Translations under genes and position numbers: made by a program
Shown here: in pieces, positions 9,815 to 18,424 of the stretch
Numbering within the stretch: the first letter of the stretch is position 1
Layout of the letters: every line of letters starts with the position of its first letter
Assembly (NCBI GenBank): GCA_964631955.1
Contig: CAZWBA010000001.1
Location: 248,001-312,000, forward strand
DNA length: 64,000 nt
Direction: 5' to 3'
Source: CAMLJR01 sp964631955
GTDB lineage: Bacteria; Pseudomonadota; Gammaproteobacteria; Pseudomonadales; CAMLJR01
Notes under the pieces: model-generated
Told to the model about the DNA's origin: nothing
The model's input: the letters and a program-made list of their open reading frames with translations, nothing else
Databases searched by the model: none

Positions 9815-10416
9815 CAGAACAGCAGGAGCTCCAGTTTGTTGAACAGCGCGGGTAGCGCCTGCTGATGAAATAGCAGGACCAGATCGCAGGTTGTGCGAAA
9901 CCCTTCGAACTCGTAGTTCATTTCAATGGCCAGAGTTTTATCCCAGGGAAACGCCCGCTCGGAAAACATCTCGCGCAGACTTCTGTTCATGCTGAGAACC
10001 GAGGGATAGCCGATGAGCACGTCGATTTCGAGCTGCTCCAGCACGGATTGAATACACGAGCCACTCAATAGCGAGGAGATTTCGAGCATATGCTCGACCT
10101 GTTCATGCCCTTCGGTTGCCGGCTCGTAACCCATCAATACGGACAGATCGCTCAGCGTGGCTTCGTTAAACAACAACAACGCTTCGCCACTGATGCCATC
10201 GCCAAAAAATGCCTGCGTGACCGCACTCACATTCTGGGTGGCGTCCATCGATGTCAGCGCCATGCGCACATCGGCGGACTCCAGTAAATGCACCTGCGGA
10301 ATCGGCATTTCGACAAATGTGGAGAAACTGCGGGCCACCTTGTCCGCAGTACGGCCAACGGCGATATTCGCTATCTCCTGAAAGCCGTCGCGTAATTCTT
10401 CGCTGAGTTCGATCAT
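9814..10416 (-). CDS. CheC/CheX-like chemotaxis phosphatase family protein
   Basis: This 200-residue protein resembles CheC, which dephosphorylates CheY-P. The first family motif is present (ELRDGFQEIANIAVGRTADKV, with the E-x2-N pair in EIAN). In the second repeat (EISSLLSGSCIQSVLEQLEI) the Asn is replaced, so at most one active site remains. It precedes a diguanylate cyclase with a one-base stop/start overlap. CheC-type proteins are uncommon in gammaproteobacteria, where CheZ is the usual phosphatase, and standalone copies beside c-di-GMP enzymes may act on a dedicated receiver. The substrate is unknown. Confidence 0.8.
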   Translation of the reverse strand: MIELSEELRDGFQEIANIAVGRTADKVARSFSTFVEMPIPQVHLLESADVRMALTSMDATQNVSAVTQAFFGDGISGEALLLFNEATLSDLSVLMGYEPATEGHEQVEHMLEISSLLSGSCIQSVLEQLEIDVLIGYPSVLSMNRSLREMFSERAFPWDKTLAIEMNYEFEGFRTTCDLVLLFHQQALPALFNKLELLLF

Positions 10417-10528
10417 TTTTACTGTTATGCCCAGGCGCGAGGGCCGATCTCGTGATAAGGCCTAAGTTTAGCAGACGACAAATTCCCGGCCATTCCGCAA
10501 CAAACTTCCATGTTCGATGCGGCGGCGT

Positions 10529-10759
10529 TCAATAATGCGGCGGCGGCGCCGACGGAGCCTGCGAATTCAGCCAGGCCAGAACCTCGCCCAACTGTCTTTC
10601 CAGGCGAACGTTAGTTTGCTGCAGCTGATCGAGCCGCTGCTGCTGCGCAACGACGACCTCGTTCAACGACTGCACGATATCCTCCTGAAAGGCGAGCTGC
10701 GTCTGCAACTCGATAAGCTGTTGCTGCAACTGCTCGGGTAACTGCCGGGGTTCACTCAT
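10529..10759 (-). CDS. slyX: SlyX family protein
   Basis: The 76-residue, almost wholly helical protein has the SlyX pattern: a leucine/glutamine heptad coiled coil (LIELQTQLAFQEDIVQSLN...VVAQQQRLDQLQ) followed by the family's C-terminal PPPHY. SlyX was named from the slyD region of E. coli; its biochemical role is unknown. It is divergent from the SUI1-like gene with 76 bp between. No membrane or signal segment. Confidence 0.9.
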   Translation of the reverse strand: MSEPRQLPEQLQQQLIELQTQLAFQEDIVQSLNEVVVAQQQRLDQLQQTNVRLERQLGEVLAWLNSQAPSAPPPHY

Positions 10760-10835
10760 TTTGCATTTCCCAATTCACGCCGTCCGGTTGACGGCTGCGG
10801 ATTATAATGACCAGTCCTTACCGGAGTGATTTTTC

Positions 10836-11186
10836 ATGGGTTTAGTCTACAGCACCGACCAGGGGCGCATGTGCCCGCAATGCGCGCGGCCGTTCGACGC
10901 ATGCGAATGCAGGGCGCGCGCGAAAAAAACTTCAGCGCAGAAGAATGACGGCATCGTGCGACTGCAGCGGCAGACACAGGGCCGTGGCGGCAAGGTGGTT
11001 ACGATGATCAGCGGAATCGATCTTCCCCCCGACCAGCTGAAGCAACTTGCAAAACAGCTCAAGCAGCATTGCGGCAGTGGCGGCAGCATCAACGATGACA
11101 TTATCGAAATTCAGGGCGACCATCGCGCGGCGCTGAAACCCGAACTTGAACGCCGGGGGTATATCGTCAAAATCGCGGGCGGATGA
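10836..11186 (+). CDS. yciH: SUI1/eIF1-like translation factor (YciH family)
   Basis: This 116-residue protein has the bacterial SUI1 domain (GRGGKVVTMISGIDLPPDQLK, then KQHCGSGGSINDDIIEIQGDHR and the closing GYIVKIAGG). YciH binds the 30S subunit and has been reported to affect initiation fidelity and translation under stress. The N-terminal part carries a small Cys cluster (CPQCARPFDACEC, residues about 10-22), which looks like a zinc knuckle and is a usual variant in proteobacteria. It is preceded by a weak ribosome-binding site and is monocistronic. Confidence 0.92.
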   Translation: MGLVYSTDQGRMCPQCARPFDACECRARAKKTSAQKNDGIVRLQRQTQGRGGKVVTMISGIDLPPDQLKQLAKQLKQHCGSGGSINDDIIEIQGDHRAALKPELERRGYIVKIAGG

Positions 11187-11419
11187 TTCGCACGATTCGC
11201 CCGCTACCCGATATCAAAAAACTCATCCCCCACTGCCAAAATATCGCCGCTTACATATTTCGTTAGAAAACTGACACATTAATTTCATCGCTATTCCATA
11301 AAACTCATACGTATTTATTCGTATCCTTATACGCAAATGACGAAATCGGATCGAAACAAAAAAATACTTTTGTATTTCGAACCGTAAATCTGACGTAAAA
11401 AATCCACGCTCGAAATCAA
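11187..11419. other. AT-rich gene-free region upstream of the acyltransferase
   Basis: Part of the 356-base gap before the acyltransferase gene. Bases 11220-11400 are markedly AT-richer than their surroundings and have no coding frame of note. It is a plausible place for upstream activator or IHF sites serving the sigma-54-like promoter at 11420. Confidence 0.35.
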
Positions 11420-11436
11420 TTGGCATAAAAACAGCA
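11420..11436 (+). promoter_or_regulatory. Candidate sigma-54 promoter (acyltransferase gene)
   Basis: TTGGCATAAAAACAGCA matches the sigma-54 consensus TTGGCAC-N5-TTGCA at the essential GG (-24) and GC (-12) with correct spacing. It lies about 107 bases before the chosen start codon. PEP-CTERM/exosortase genes are often driven by sigma-54 with the PrsR activator (family knowledge), which fits the gene behind it. Confidence 0.6.
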
Positions 11437-11542
11437 TACTCAACCGCGCGGTACAAGACTGGCTTCAAAACGTCAACTTTTCGTTATCGGGTTATTCGCG
11501 CGGACACGGATGCTGTCCCACGAACCTCATAAGAGAGGAATT

Positions 11543-12262
11543 ATGCGATCGACTTATAATGAAGCGTTTGCTGTCGCGAATGATTTCAGCGAACGCTACC
11601 AAATCCTAATCGCCAATACGGATGCACTACGCAAGGAGGTCTATCGTTTACGCCACCAGGTATTCTGCGAAAAACTGGGCTACGAAATGGATCATCGCGA
11701 CGGGCTCGAATACGACGAGTTCGATGGCGACAGTCTGCATGTGCTGTTGCGCGAACGTATCTCGAAAATACCGATAGGCTGCTTTCGACTGGTCATGCCA
11801 CAGCGCACGGGGCGCATCTGGTTACCCTTCGATTTATATGGCGTACCGCATGTCGACCGCAGTCTGTTCAACTGGAATCATGTCAATCACGCACGCAGCG
11901 TCGAAGTATCGCGCCTGGCATTGCAAACGTCGGGGAAAACCGCCACCACCAGCAGGGGCGAAAGCACGCAGTATTTAGCCACCGCGCTGTTTTACGGTGT
12001 CACCGCCATGATCGTTCGACTCAATGTCGAAAATGTCTTTATGGTCATCGAGCCCTGTCTGGGCCGCCTGACTGCACGCTTCGGTATCAAGCTCGATCAG
12101 ATCAGCCCCGCGTTCGAATATTACGGGCAGCGCGCGACCTTCACGACCACAGGTCTGCGTATGAATGCAGAATCGCTGATTCTGAAAGCGCCGTGGCGAC
12201 GGCTCTACAACATCGTCGAACAGCAGTTATTCGAAGAGTATCTGACACAGCAGGTCGCGTGA
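11543..12262 (+). CDS. PEP-CTERM/exosortase system-associated acyltransferase
   Basis: The 239-residue protein belongs to the N-acyltransferase-like group (GNAT fold, related to autoinducer synthases) found in genomes with exosortase and PEP-CTERM proteins. Diagnostic features are the N-terminal YQILIANTDALRKEVYRLRHQVFCEKLGYE, the acidic GLEYDEFDGDSLHVLL, the SVEVSRLAL block and a conserved core (GVTAMIVRLNVENVFMVIEP). The start at 11543 follows an AGAGAGGAA site; an upstream start at 11510 would bury it. Substrate and product are unknown. Two genes with PEP-CTERM-like tails lie about 35 kb away in this window, consistent with a working exosortase system elsewhere on the chromosome. Confidence 0.8.
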   Translation: MRSTYNEAFAVANDFSERYQILIANTDALRKEVYRLRHQVFCEKLGYEMDHRDGLEYDEFDGDSLHVLLRERISKIPIGCFRLVMPQRTGRIWLPFDLYGVPHVDRSLFNWNHVNHARSVEVSRLALQTSGKTATTSRGESTQYLATALFYGVTAMIVRLNVENVFMVIEPCLGRLTARFGIKLDQISPAFEYYGQRATFTTTGLRMNAESLILKAPWRRLYNIVEQQLFEEYLTQQVA

Positions 12263-12295
12263 TTGCACGCAACCTGCAGTTAATTACCGCCGCGG

Positions 12296-13741
12296 TTATT
12301 CCGCAGTGCGCGAGTCACGACTGGAGAATTGCACACGGTGAATTTTCGCTGAGTCGACGAGGTTATCGACCGGCGCAGGCACCTGCTCCGCGTTTTTTTT
12401 ATCTCTGCGCGCCAGCCATGCTTTTTCCAGAGCGAGCGGCAAAAATAACATCAGATCGTAAAACTGATGCGTTGCACGACAGAATTCCAGCCATGCTTTT
12501 CCTGTCAGTCGCGACAACACGGCGAAGGTGTTTAACAGGGCAACCATCGTCGCCGCGAATACCGGGCGCGACGTTGCCAGAAATGCCTCGAGCGCCGGCG
12601 ATAGCAAGGCGATCAATAACGGCACGATGACACCGGCGGTCGCTGCGCCCCAGGCGGCTTCGCTACCCGACGCGCCACGACCCACCGCGCCATCAGCCGC
12701 CACAGCAAGACGAAATCCCGCGTGCGATTTCAGCAGCAATGCCTCACCCGCAACGAGCGCCACCAGTAACAGTGACGACAAAACCATCAGCACCACGCGC
12801 GAGCGCTGCGGCAAGCCGCCGATCAATGGCAGCAGGCGGCTTACCTGCGTCGCTTCGCTGAGCACGAGCGCAGCCGCCATGACCGCGACGGTCAGCGCGC
12901 CGGCGGTCAGCCAGCTCGTCGCACCTTCGCCGGCGATCAGATTGGCCAGCGGCGGCGCCAGTAAATTGATATTGAGTGTCGCCAGAATCAACGCCACTGC
13001 CGATAACGCCAGCGCCATCAGCCAGCGCGCCAGAAACGACTCCACGCGTGCATCGCCGCGATTGGCACACAACTCCCGAAACGCGGCCATTTGCGTATCG
13101 ATACGATGCGCCCGCGCCAGCAGATCGCGGCTATCGCGGCCGACCGTCGTCACCTGTTTGCTCACCCCGCGCCACAGGGGACGCAGATCCGCGAGAATCT
13201 TGTGGCGCGCGTTGACGGTCCAGCGATATTCGCGCATGACTTCACGCTGCTGATCGAGCACGGAATTATGAATATCCTGCAACACGCGTCCGACCGGCTC
13301 GGGGTTGGTTTCGGTCTGCAGTTTTGCGATCGCGTCGACGGCATCGACCCAGCCGGGTGGTGACGGCGGCACCTGCGCACTGCGTTCGAAATCCTCCTCC
13401 ATCACATTCACGTGCTCATTGATCGAACGTTCGAGATGCTGGAATTTCGTCATGTCCTGTTCGACGGCGGCAGCGACGCGCTGAAATTCACGCTCCAGCT
13501 GACGGCGGGTAATTTCCATCTGCAGCGCCAGCATCACCTCGCGATTGCGACCGTCGATACGCACCGCCAGCGCTGCGCAGGCGCGCGAAAACAGCCGGGC
13601 GAAGCGATGGCCTGCGCGCCCCAGCCGCTCGATGAGGCGATGCGCCGTGCTGCGACACAGATACAGAATGGCAAGACCGGCGATGACAGCGATGATCAGC
13701 GCGGCGAAGGGATAGTCGGACCAGAAGGCAAAAATATTCAT
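12296..13741 (-). CDS. Uncharacterised multi-TM protein with coiled-coil region
   Basis: About 481 residues. There is an N-terminal helix (residues about 10-28), a long charged helical region (about 45-235, with MEITRRQLEREFQRVAAAVEQD and similar heptad-like stretches), then at least five hydrophobic segments between about 240 and 430 and a basic cytoplasmic tail. I do not recognise the family. ATG 13741 is preferred; the frame extends four codons to a TTG. It lies downstream of fleR on the same strand but after a 217-base gap containing a repeat, so it is probably not part of the fleQSR unit. The topology (cytoplasmic coiled coil plus membrane bundle) would suit a scaffold or sensor. Confidence 0.7.
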   Translation of the reverse strand: MNIFAFWSDYPFAALIIAVIAGLAILYLCRSTAHRLIERLGRAGHRFARLFSRACAALAVRIDGRNREVMLALQMEITRRQLEREFQRVAAAVEQDMTKFQHLERSINEHVNVMEEDFERSAQVPPSPPGWVDAVDAIAKLQTETNPEPVGRVLQDIHNSVLDQQREVMREYRWTVNARHKILADLRPLWRGVSKQVTTVGRDSRDLLARAHRIDTQMAAFRELCANRGDARVESFLARWLMALALSAVALILATLNINLLAPPLANLIAGEGATSWLTAGALTVAVMAAALVLSEATQVSRLLPLIGGLPQRSRVVLMVLSSLLLVALVAGEALLLKSHAGFRLAVAADGAVGRGASGSEAAWGAATAGVIVPLLIALLSPALEAFLATSRPVFAATMVALLNTFAVLSRLTGKAWLEFCRATHQFYDLMLFLPLALEKAWLARRDKKNAEQVPAPVDNLVDSAKIHRVQFSSRDSRTAE

Positions 13742-13871
13742 GGGGCAATCCAAACCCTATAGTGAGTTTTGCCCAAGTCTACGGGATCGGTCGCCGTTGC
13801 GAAACAAAGCTGCTCACAATCTGAGCAACCCCGCACCGCTACCGGGTTTGGGATGGGGGCGGGCACGAGAC

Positions 13872-13939
13872 GGGCGGACACACAGGTCCGCCTCTACGAA
13901 TGCGGTTTGAACCGTAGGGGCAGACCCGTGTGTCTGCCC
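13872..13939. repeat. Dispersed inverted repeat, GTAGGGGCGGACC family (copy 1)
   Basis: Arms at 13872-13897 and 13914-13939 are imperfect inverted copies centred on GGGCRGACACAC and end in CTCTAC/GTAGGG. Relatives lie at 25335-25420 and 32604-32670. Each is intergenic, next to the 3' end of a gene. Confidence 0.75.
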
Positions 13940-13958
13940 TCTTCGTCACCATCGCACA

Positions 13959-15428
13959 TCACAGCTCATCGACAGCCAGTCCCGCGTCGCGCATGCGCGC
14001 CAGCTTATAGCGCAGGGTGCGCTCACTGATGCCGAGACGAGACGCCGATAATTTGCGATTGCCGCGCGCCTCGCGCAATGTCTCGCAAATGATTTCAAAC
14101 TCGCGCTGCTGCAGATCGCCATCGAGACCACTCGTCTCCGCGATCGGTGGAGGCGCATCGGAACCCGGCCACATCGCACCCGCACAATGAGCATCTTCCG
14201 CAGCGCCCGTCGCACCGATTGCATAGGGATCGAGACAGAGATCGTTTGCGCTGATCGACGAACCGCGATGCAGAATCAGCGCGCGCTGCACGACATTATC
14301 CAGCTCGCGCACATTGCCCGGCCAGTCGTACGCCGCCAGCGCCTGTTCGGCATCGGCACCGAAACGCACGGCGCCGCAATTCATCTTGCCTGCGTGCTTC
14401 TGCAACAATTTATGGGCGATGGCGACGATGTCGAGACGACGCATCCGCAGCGGCAGCCACTGCAAGGGAAACACGCTCAAGCGATAAAACAAATCCTCGC
14501 GGAAACGTCCCGCCTTCACCTCGCCGCGCATATCGCGGTTGGTGGTGGCGAGAATGCGCACATCGAGTTTGATGACACTGCGGCTGCCGAGGCGTTCGAC
14601 TTCGCGCTCCTGAATCACGCGCAATAATTTCGCCTGCAATGCCAGCGGCATTTCGGAAATTTCATCGAGCAGCAAAGTGCCGCCGTTAGCTTGCTCGAAT
14701 TTACCCGGCAACGCCGCCTGCGCACCCGTGAATGCACCCTTCTCGTGACCGAACAACATCGCTTCCAGCATATTTTCGGGAATCGCCGCGCAGTTGATCG
14801 CGATAAAAGGGCCTTTCGCGCGCGGCGACTGCTGATGGATATAACGCGCGAGCACTTCCTTGCCGGTGCCGCTCTCGCCGCAAATAATCACGGTGGAATC
14901 GGTCTCGGCGACGCGGCGCGCCAACTGCAATAATTGCTGGCTGCTCTTTTCGACCGCAACCGGCTGATCGTCATCGCATTCGATGGCGGCACCGGTATAA
15001 CGCGCAATCGTTTCGACGAGAACCTGCGGCTTGAATGGCTTCACCAGATAATCGACCGCACCCTCACGCATCGCCTCCACCGATTTCGCGATACTTCCGT
15101 ATGCGGTTATCAGCAACACCGGCAGTTGCGGAAAACGCTGGCGCAGCGCGCTCAATAATTCATGCCCGTCCATGCCGCCCATGTTGACATCCGACACCAC
15201 CATATCGACGTAATTGCGTGTCAGCAGATCGAGCGCCTGCTCGCCGCTTTCCGCCTGCACGACATCGGCGCCCGCCAGCTCCAGCGTATCGACCAGCGCT
15301 TCGCGCAGGCTCGCATCATCCTCGACCACGAGCACACGTGAACCGGCGAGCGATGCACGCAGCTCACCAAAATCGTTAGGCCGCGCGATGGTGGCGCGCT
15401 CGCTCAGTTTTCCGATCGCGATATTCAT
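13959..15428 (-). CDS. fleR: Flagellar sigma-54 response regulator FleR/FlrC
   Basis: The 489-residue NtrC-type regulator is phosphorylated by FleS and activates sigma-54 promoters of hook and basal-body genes. Receiver domain: residues about 31-150 with phosphoacceptor Asp80 in MVVSDVNMGG and Lys in YLVKPFKP. AAA+ domain: Walker A GESGTGKE, sigma-54-contacting GAFTGA, Walker B GGTLLLDEI. A C-terminal Fis-type helix-turn-helix (RKLSASRLGISERTLRYKLARM) binds enhancers. The start at 15428 (MNIAIGKLSE) overlaps the fleS stop by four bases; the longer open frame is out-of-frame fleS. The fliE-fliF genes that often follow fleR in pseudomonads are not here. Confidence 0.94.
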   Translation of the reverse strand: MNIAIGKLSERATIARPNDFGELRASLAGSRVLVVEDDASLREALVDTLELAGADVVQAESGEQALDLLTRNYVDMVVSDVNMGGMDGHELLSALRQRFPQLPVLLITAYGSIAKSVEAMREGAVDYLVKPFKPQVLVETIARYTGAAIECDDDQPVAVEKSSQQLLQLARRVAETDSTVIICGESGTGKEVLARYIHQQSPRAKGPFIAINCAAIPENMLEAMLFGHEKGAFTGAQAALPGKFEQANGGTLLLDEISEMPLALQAKLLRVIQEREVERLGSRSVIKLDVRILATTNRDMRGEVKAGRFREDLFYRLSVFPLQWLPLRMRRLDIVAIAHKLLQKHAGKMNCGAVRFGADAEQALAAYDWPGNVRELDNVVQRALILHRGSSISANDLCLDPYAIGATGAAEDAHCAGAMWPGSDAPPPIAETSGLDGDLQQREFEIICETLREARGNRKLSASRLGISERTLRYKLARMRDAGLAVDEL

Positions 15429-16639
15429 CGATTGTGCGCCTCCGGCTGATTCTGTAATTGCCACAGCGGCAGTCGCAGCTCGGCGCGCGCGCCGCATCCG
15501 GGTTTTGAGGCGATGGTGAAATGCCCCTGATGCGCCTGTGCAACCGCGCGGACGACAGCGAGACCAAGCCCCGTGCCCTGCGATTTCGTGGTGAAGAAGG
15601 GTTCGTTGAGACGCTCTGCGATATGGCGATCGAAACCGGGGCCATTGTCGGTAACGGCGATGCTCACCCAGTCTGTCGCATCGACCGCAACGATCTGGCA
15701 ATCGATGTCGATGCGCGCGGCGCGGCCGCATGCCTGCAATGCGTTATTCACGAGATTGGTCAGCGCGCCGACGATGCTGTCCTTGTTGCAGTGCAGCAGT
15801 GCGGTTTCGGCGTTATTGGTCATGCGGGTTTCTGCGCCGGCATTGGCGATCGGCGTTTCGATCGCTGCGGTTATCGCAGCGAATAATTCAACGGTATCGA
15901 TCGTATCGCTGAGCTTCACATCGCTGCGCGCGAAGATCAGCATGTCTTTCACCTGCTGTTCGAGATGCTGCAGGCGATCCAGTAATTTATGCGCGAATTT
16001 CTCGCTCTGCGCTTCGCTCAGGCGGCCCTCGCACAAATGCCCCGCATAGAGCATGGCGGTCGATAATGGCGTGCGAATCTGATGCGCCAGCGAGGCCACC
16101 ATCCGCCCCATATCGGACAGGCGCTGATGATGATTCAACCGCTGCTGCAATGCGCGCGTTTCGGTGAGATCGGTGAGCAGCAGCAACTGCCCCGGCTCGC
16201 CATCGAGCGAACGCGTCACGATGCTGATACGCCGACCATCGCGCAGGGAAATTTCGTGACCATCGTCGCCACGCGGCGCGAAACTGCGCGCGATGACATC
16301 GCGCCACAGCTCACCCGTTAGCGGCAAACCCAATAAATCGATAGCAGCGGGATTACTGTCGGCGATGCGGCCGAACTGATCGAGCACGATGACGCCGGCG
16401 GGAAGCAGGGTGAGCAGACTCTGCAGACGCGAGGCCACGCGCTCTTTTTCCTGCAACTCCTGCAGGCGCTGTTCGGCGACGCGGTGCAACTCGCCATCGA
16501 GCTGGACGACACGCTGCTCCATCGCCCGATAGGTATCGCTGAGCTGCGCCGAAAGCTCGTTGAACATTTCGAACGCCGACGCGAGCTGCGCGGCTGCGGG
16601 CTCCGCGTGCATGCGTTCCTGAACTGCCGGTAATGCCAT
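15425..16639 (-). CDS. fleS: Flagellar sensor histidine kinase FleS/FlrB
   Basis: This 404-residue cytoplasmic kinase partners FleR. It has a coiled N-terminus (about 20-75), a PAS domain (about 80-170), the H-box SLAHQIRTPLSTAMLYAGHL carrying the phosphorylated His, then N box (NNALQA), G1 (DNGPGFD) and G2 (GTGLGLAVV) of the ATPase domain. There is no membrane segment, as in FleS/FlrB. The start at 16639 (MALPAVQERM) is the first ATG; a TTG nine codons upstream is less likely. It is transcribed as fleS-fleR from a sigma-54-type promoter at 16761-16777, in line with FleQ controlling fleSR. Confidence 0.93.
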   Translation of the reverse strand: MALPAVQERMHAEPAAAQLASAFEMFNELSAQLSDTYRAMEQRVVQLDGELHRVAEQRLQELQEKERVASRLQSLLTLLPAGVIVLDQFGRIADSNPAAIDLLGLPLTGELWRDVIARSFAPRGDDGHEISLRDGRRISIVTRSLDGEPGQLLLLTDLTETRALQQRLNHHQRLSDMGRMVASLAHQIRTPLSTAMLYAGHLCEGRLSEAQSEKFAHKLLDRLQHLEQQVKDMLIFARSDVKLSDTIDTVELFAAITAAIETPIANAGAETRMTNNAETALLHCNKDSIVGALTNLVNNALQACGRAARIDIDCQIVAVDATDWVSIAVTDNGPGFDRHIAERLNEPFFTTKSQGTGLGLAVVRAVAQAHQGHFTIASKPGCGARAELRLPLWQLQNQPEAHNR

Positions 16640-16760
16640 CGACCGCCCCAACCGTTTCGTGATCAACGTACGTCGTGCGATGAAACCTTTGCGTCAACAT
16701 GACCAGAATCAGGTCAGCATGACAAAAAAGCGTCGCCAAAACGTTTCCGGAGAGGGATTT

Positions 16761-16777
16761 TGCAAAGCCTGTGCCGT
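16761..16777 (-). promoter_or_regulatory. Sigma-54 promoter for fleSR
   Basis: Read on the minus strand, ACGGCACAGGCTTTGCA matches GGCAC at -24 and TTTGCA at -12 with correct spacing. The predicted transcript start is near 16750, giving a leader of about 110 bases before fleS. FleQ/FlrA with sigma-54 drives fleSR in pseudomonads and vibrios, so site and gene agree. Confidence 0.8.
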
Positions 16778-16829
16778 AATTATTTTTATTTAATTATCAA
16801 TGGCTTAAGGAATAATAAAGAACAAAGAG

Positions 16830-18290
16830 TCAGTCGGCCGTCATGCCGGGGCGCAGCATGCCGTACTTGCGCATTTTCTCGACCAGGGTGGTGCGGCGCG
16901 TTTTCAGCTTCTCCGCCGCACGCGCGACGACGCCGCCGCTGTCATCGAGCGCCTGCTGAATCAGATTGCGTTCGAGGTTGGTGAGGTACTCCTTGAGATC
17001 GATGCCATTGACGGGCAACAGTGCGACCGATTCGAGACTCGCGAGCGCCGGCCGACCGTTATGATCGGCCTCCGGCAAGGGCAGGTCCTCGTCGCTTTCC
17101 TCGACATGGCGAAACTTCTTCGGCAGATCCTGCACGCCGACCACGCCATAGGGATGCAGGATGGCCATGCGCTCGACCAGATTTGCCAGTTCGCGCACAT
17201 TGCCCGCCCACTCATGACGGCACAGCGACATGATCGACGCCGAATTGAAACGCGTCGAACCGCGCTTTTCGGTTTCCATGCGCGTGATCAATTCGTTGAG
17301 CAGCAGCGGAATATCCTCGATGCGTTCGCGCAGCGGCGGCATCTCGATGGGAAATACATTGAGGCGATAGTACAAATCCTCGCGGAATTTACCTTCGCTG
17401 ATCATCTGTTCGAGATCCTTGTGCGTCGCCGCGATGATGCGCACATCGGTCTGAATGCTTTTATTGCTGCCGACGCGTTCGAAACTGCGCTCCTGCAGCA
17501 CGCGCAAGATTTTCACCTGCATGTCGAGCGGCATATCGCCGATTTCGTCGAGAAACAGGGTGCCGCCCTGCGCCATTTCGAAACGGCCGGCGCGACTCGT
17601 GATGGCACCCGTGAACGCACCTTTCTCGTGGCCGAACAATTCGCTTTCCAGCAGCTCGCGCGGAATCGCGCCGCAATTCACCGGCACGAACGGTTTGTGA
17701 CGACGATGCGAGTTGTAATGCAGATTGCGCGCAACCACCTCCTTGCCGGTCCCCGATTCGCCCGTGACCAGCACGGTGACTTCCTTATCGGCCACCTGCG
17801 CCATCATTTCGCGCACTTTCTGTACCTGACGGCTGGTGCCGACCAGGCTTCTGAACAATTGCAAGTCGCGCTGTGTGCTGCGGCCCGAGTGCGTATCGAA
17901 CTGCTCGCGATAAACCTGCGCGCGGTGCAGCGTATCTAACAGTTTGTTATAGCTCGGCGGAAATTCGAGCGATGCGATGATTTTGCGCTGCAGATCGGTT
18001 TCCTCGATCGCTTCCGCCTGCTGATCGGCGAACAGAATGACCGGAACCGTCGCATCCCAATCGTGAATATCGCGCAATAATTTCGCCGGCGAGCGCTCAT
18101 CGCTGGCCCCCAGAAAAACCGTGCTGACCGCGCGACTGCCCGCTTTCACGGCGGGATCGCTCAATAATTGACACCAGCCATTGACGTCGAAACTGCGCGG
18201 GTTTTCGCCCAGGAATTCAAGAATCACGCTGAAGTCGTGGCGGCGCTGGGCATTGTCATCGATGAGGACGACTTGTTTTTCTTCCCACAT
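16830..18290 (-). CDS. fleQ: Flagellar master regulator FleQ/FlrA
   Basis: The 486-residue regulator sits at the top of the polar flagellar cascade; FleQ also binds c-di-GMP and controls exopolysaccharide genes in pseudomonads. The N-terminal domain is receiver-like but lacks the phospho-Asp (STVFLGA at its usual place), as in FleQ. The AAA+ domain has Walker A GESGTGKE, GAFTGA and GGTLFLDEIGDMP; the C-terminal HTH is AAEKLKTRRTTLVEKMRKYG. It is followed, after 190 bases, by fleSR. Upstream are a sigma-70-like promoter and a FleQ-box-like palindrome, suggesting autoregulation, and then a c-di-GMP phosphodiesterase-type gene. Confidence 0.95.
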   Translation of the reverse strand: MWEEKQVVLIDDNAQRRHDFSVILEFLGENPRSFDVNGWCQLLSDPAVKAGSRAVSTVFLGASDERSPAKLLRDIHDWDATVPVILFADQQAEAIEETDLQRKIIASLEFPPSYNKLLDTLHRAQVYREQFDTHSGRSTQRDLQLFRSLVGTSRQVQKVREMMAQVADKEVTVLVTGESGTGKEVVARNLHYNSHRRHKPFVPVNCGAIPRELLESELFGHEKGAFTGAITSRAGRFEMAQGGTLFLDEIGDMPLDMQVKILRVLQERSFERVGSNKSIQTDVRIIAATHKDLEQMISEGKFREDLYYRLNVFPIEMPPLRERIEDIPLLLNELITRMETEKRGSTRFNSASIMSLCRHEWAGNVRELANLVERMAILHPYGVVGVQDLPKKFRHVEESDEDLPLPEADHNGRPALASLESVALLPVNGIDLKEYLTNLERNLIQQALDDSGGVVARAAEKLKTRRTTLVEKMRKYGMLRPGMTAD

Positions 18291-18361
18291 GCGGATAGTT
18301 CCAAAAAACGGATAGCTCCAGGAAAACGGGTATGCCGAAGCTTTGACGAGTCGATCAAAAA

Positions 18362-18389
18362 ATCTTAGCTACTATTTTTGACAGGTCAA
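18362..18389 (-). promoter_or_regulatory. Candidate sigma-70 promoter for fleQ
   Basis: On the minus strand, TTGACC (complement of 18384-18389) and TAAGAT (complement of 18362-18367) are separated by 16 bases. It lies about 70 bases upstream of the fleQ start. A sigma-70-type promoter is expected for the master regulator. Confidence 0.55.
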
Positions 18390-18398
18390 ATAAATGAC
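18385..18398. promoter_or_regulatory. FleQ-box-like palindrome upstream of fleQ
   Basis: GTCAAATAAATGAC has the 4-6-4 form GTCA-(A/T)6-TGAC of the FleQ box described in Pseudomonas (consensus GTCANTAAATTGAC). It overlaps the -35 hexamer of the candidate fleQ promoter, a position suited to repression by FleQ of its own gene. It also lies 27 bases past the 3' end of the GGDEF-EAL gene. Confidence 0.55.
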
Positions 18399-18424
18399 AG
18401 AAAATGAGAGCGCGCAGTTGCGCG

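Noticed and set aside
12528..13253. 241-codon plus-strand frame opposite the multi-TM protein
   Set aside because: Ser/Ala/Arg-rich antisense translation without start signals; the minus-strand frame has clear membrane segments.
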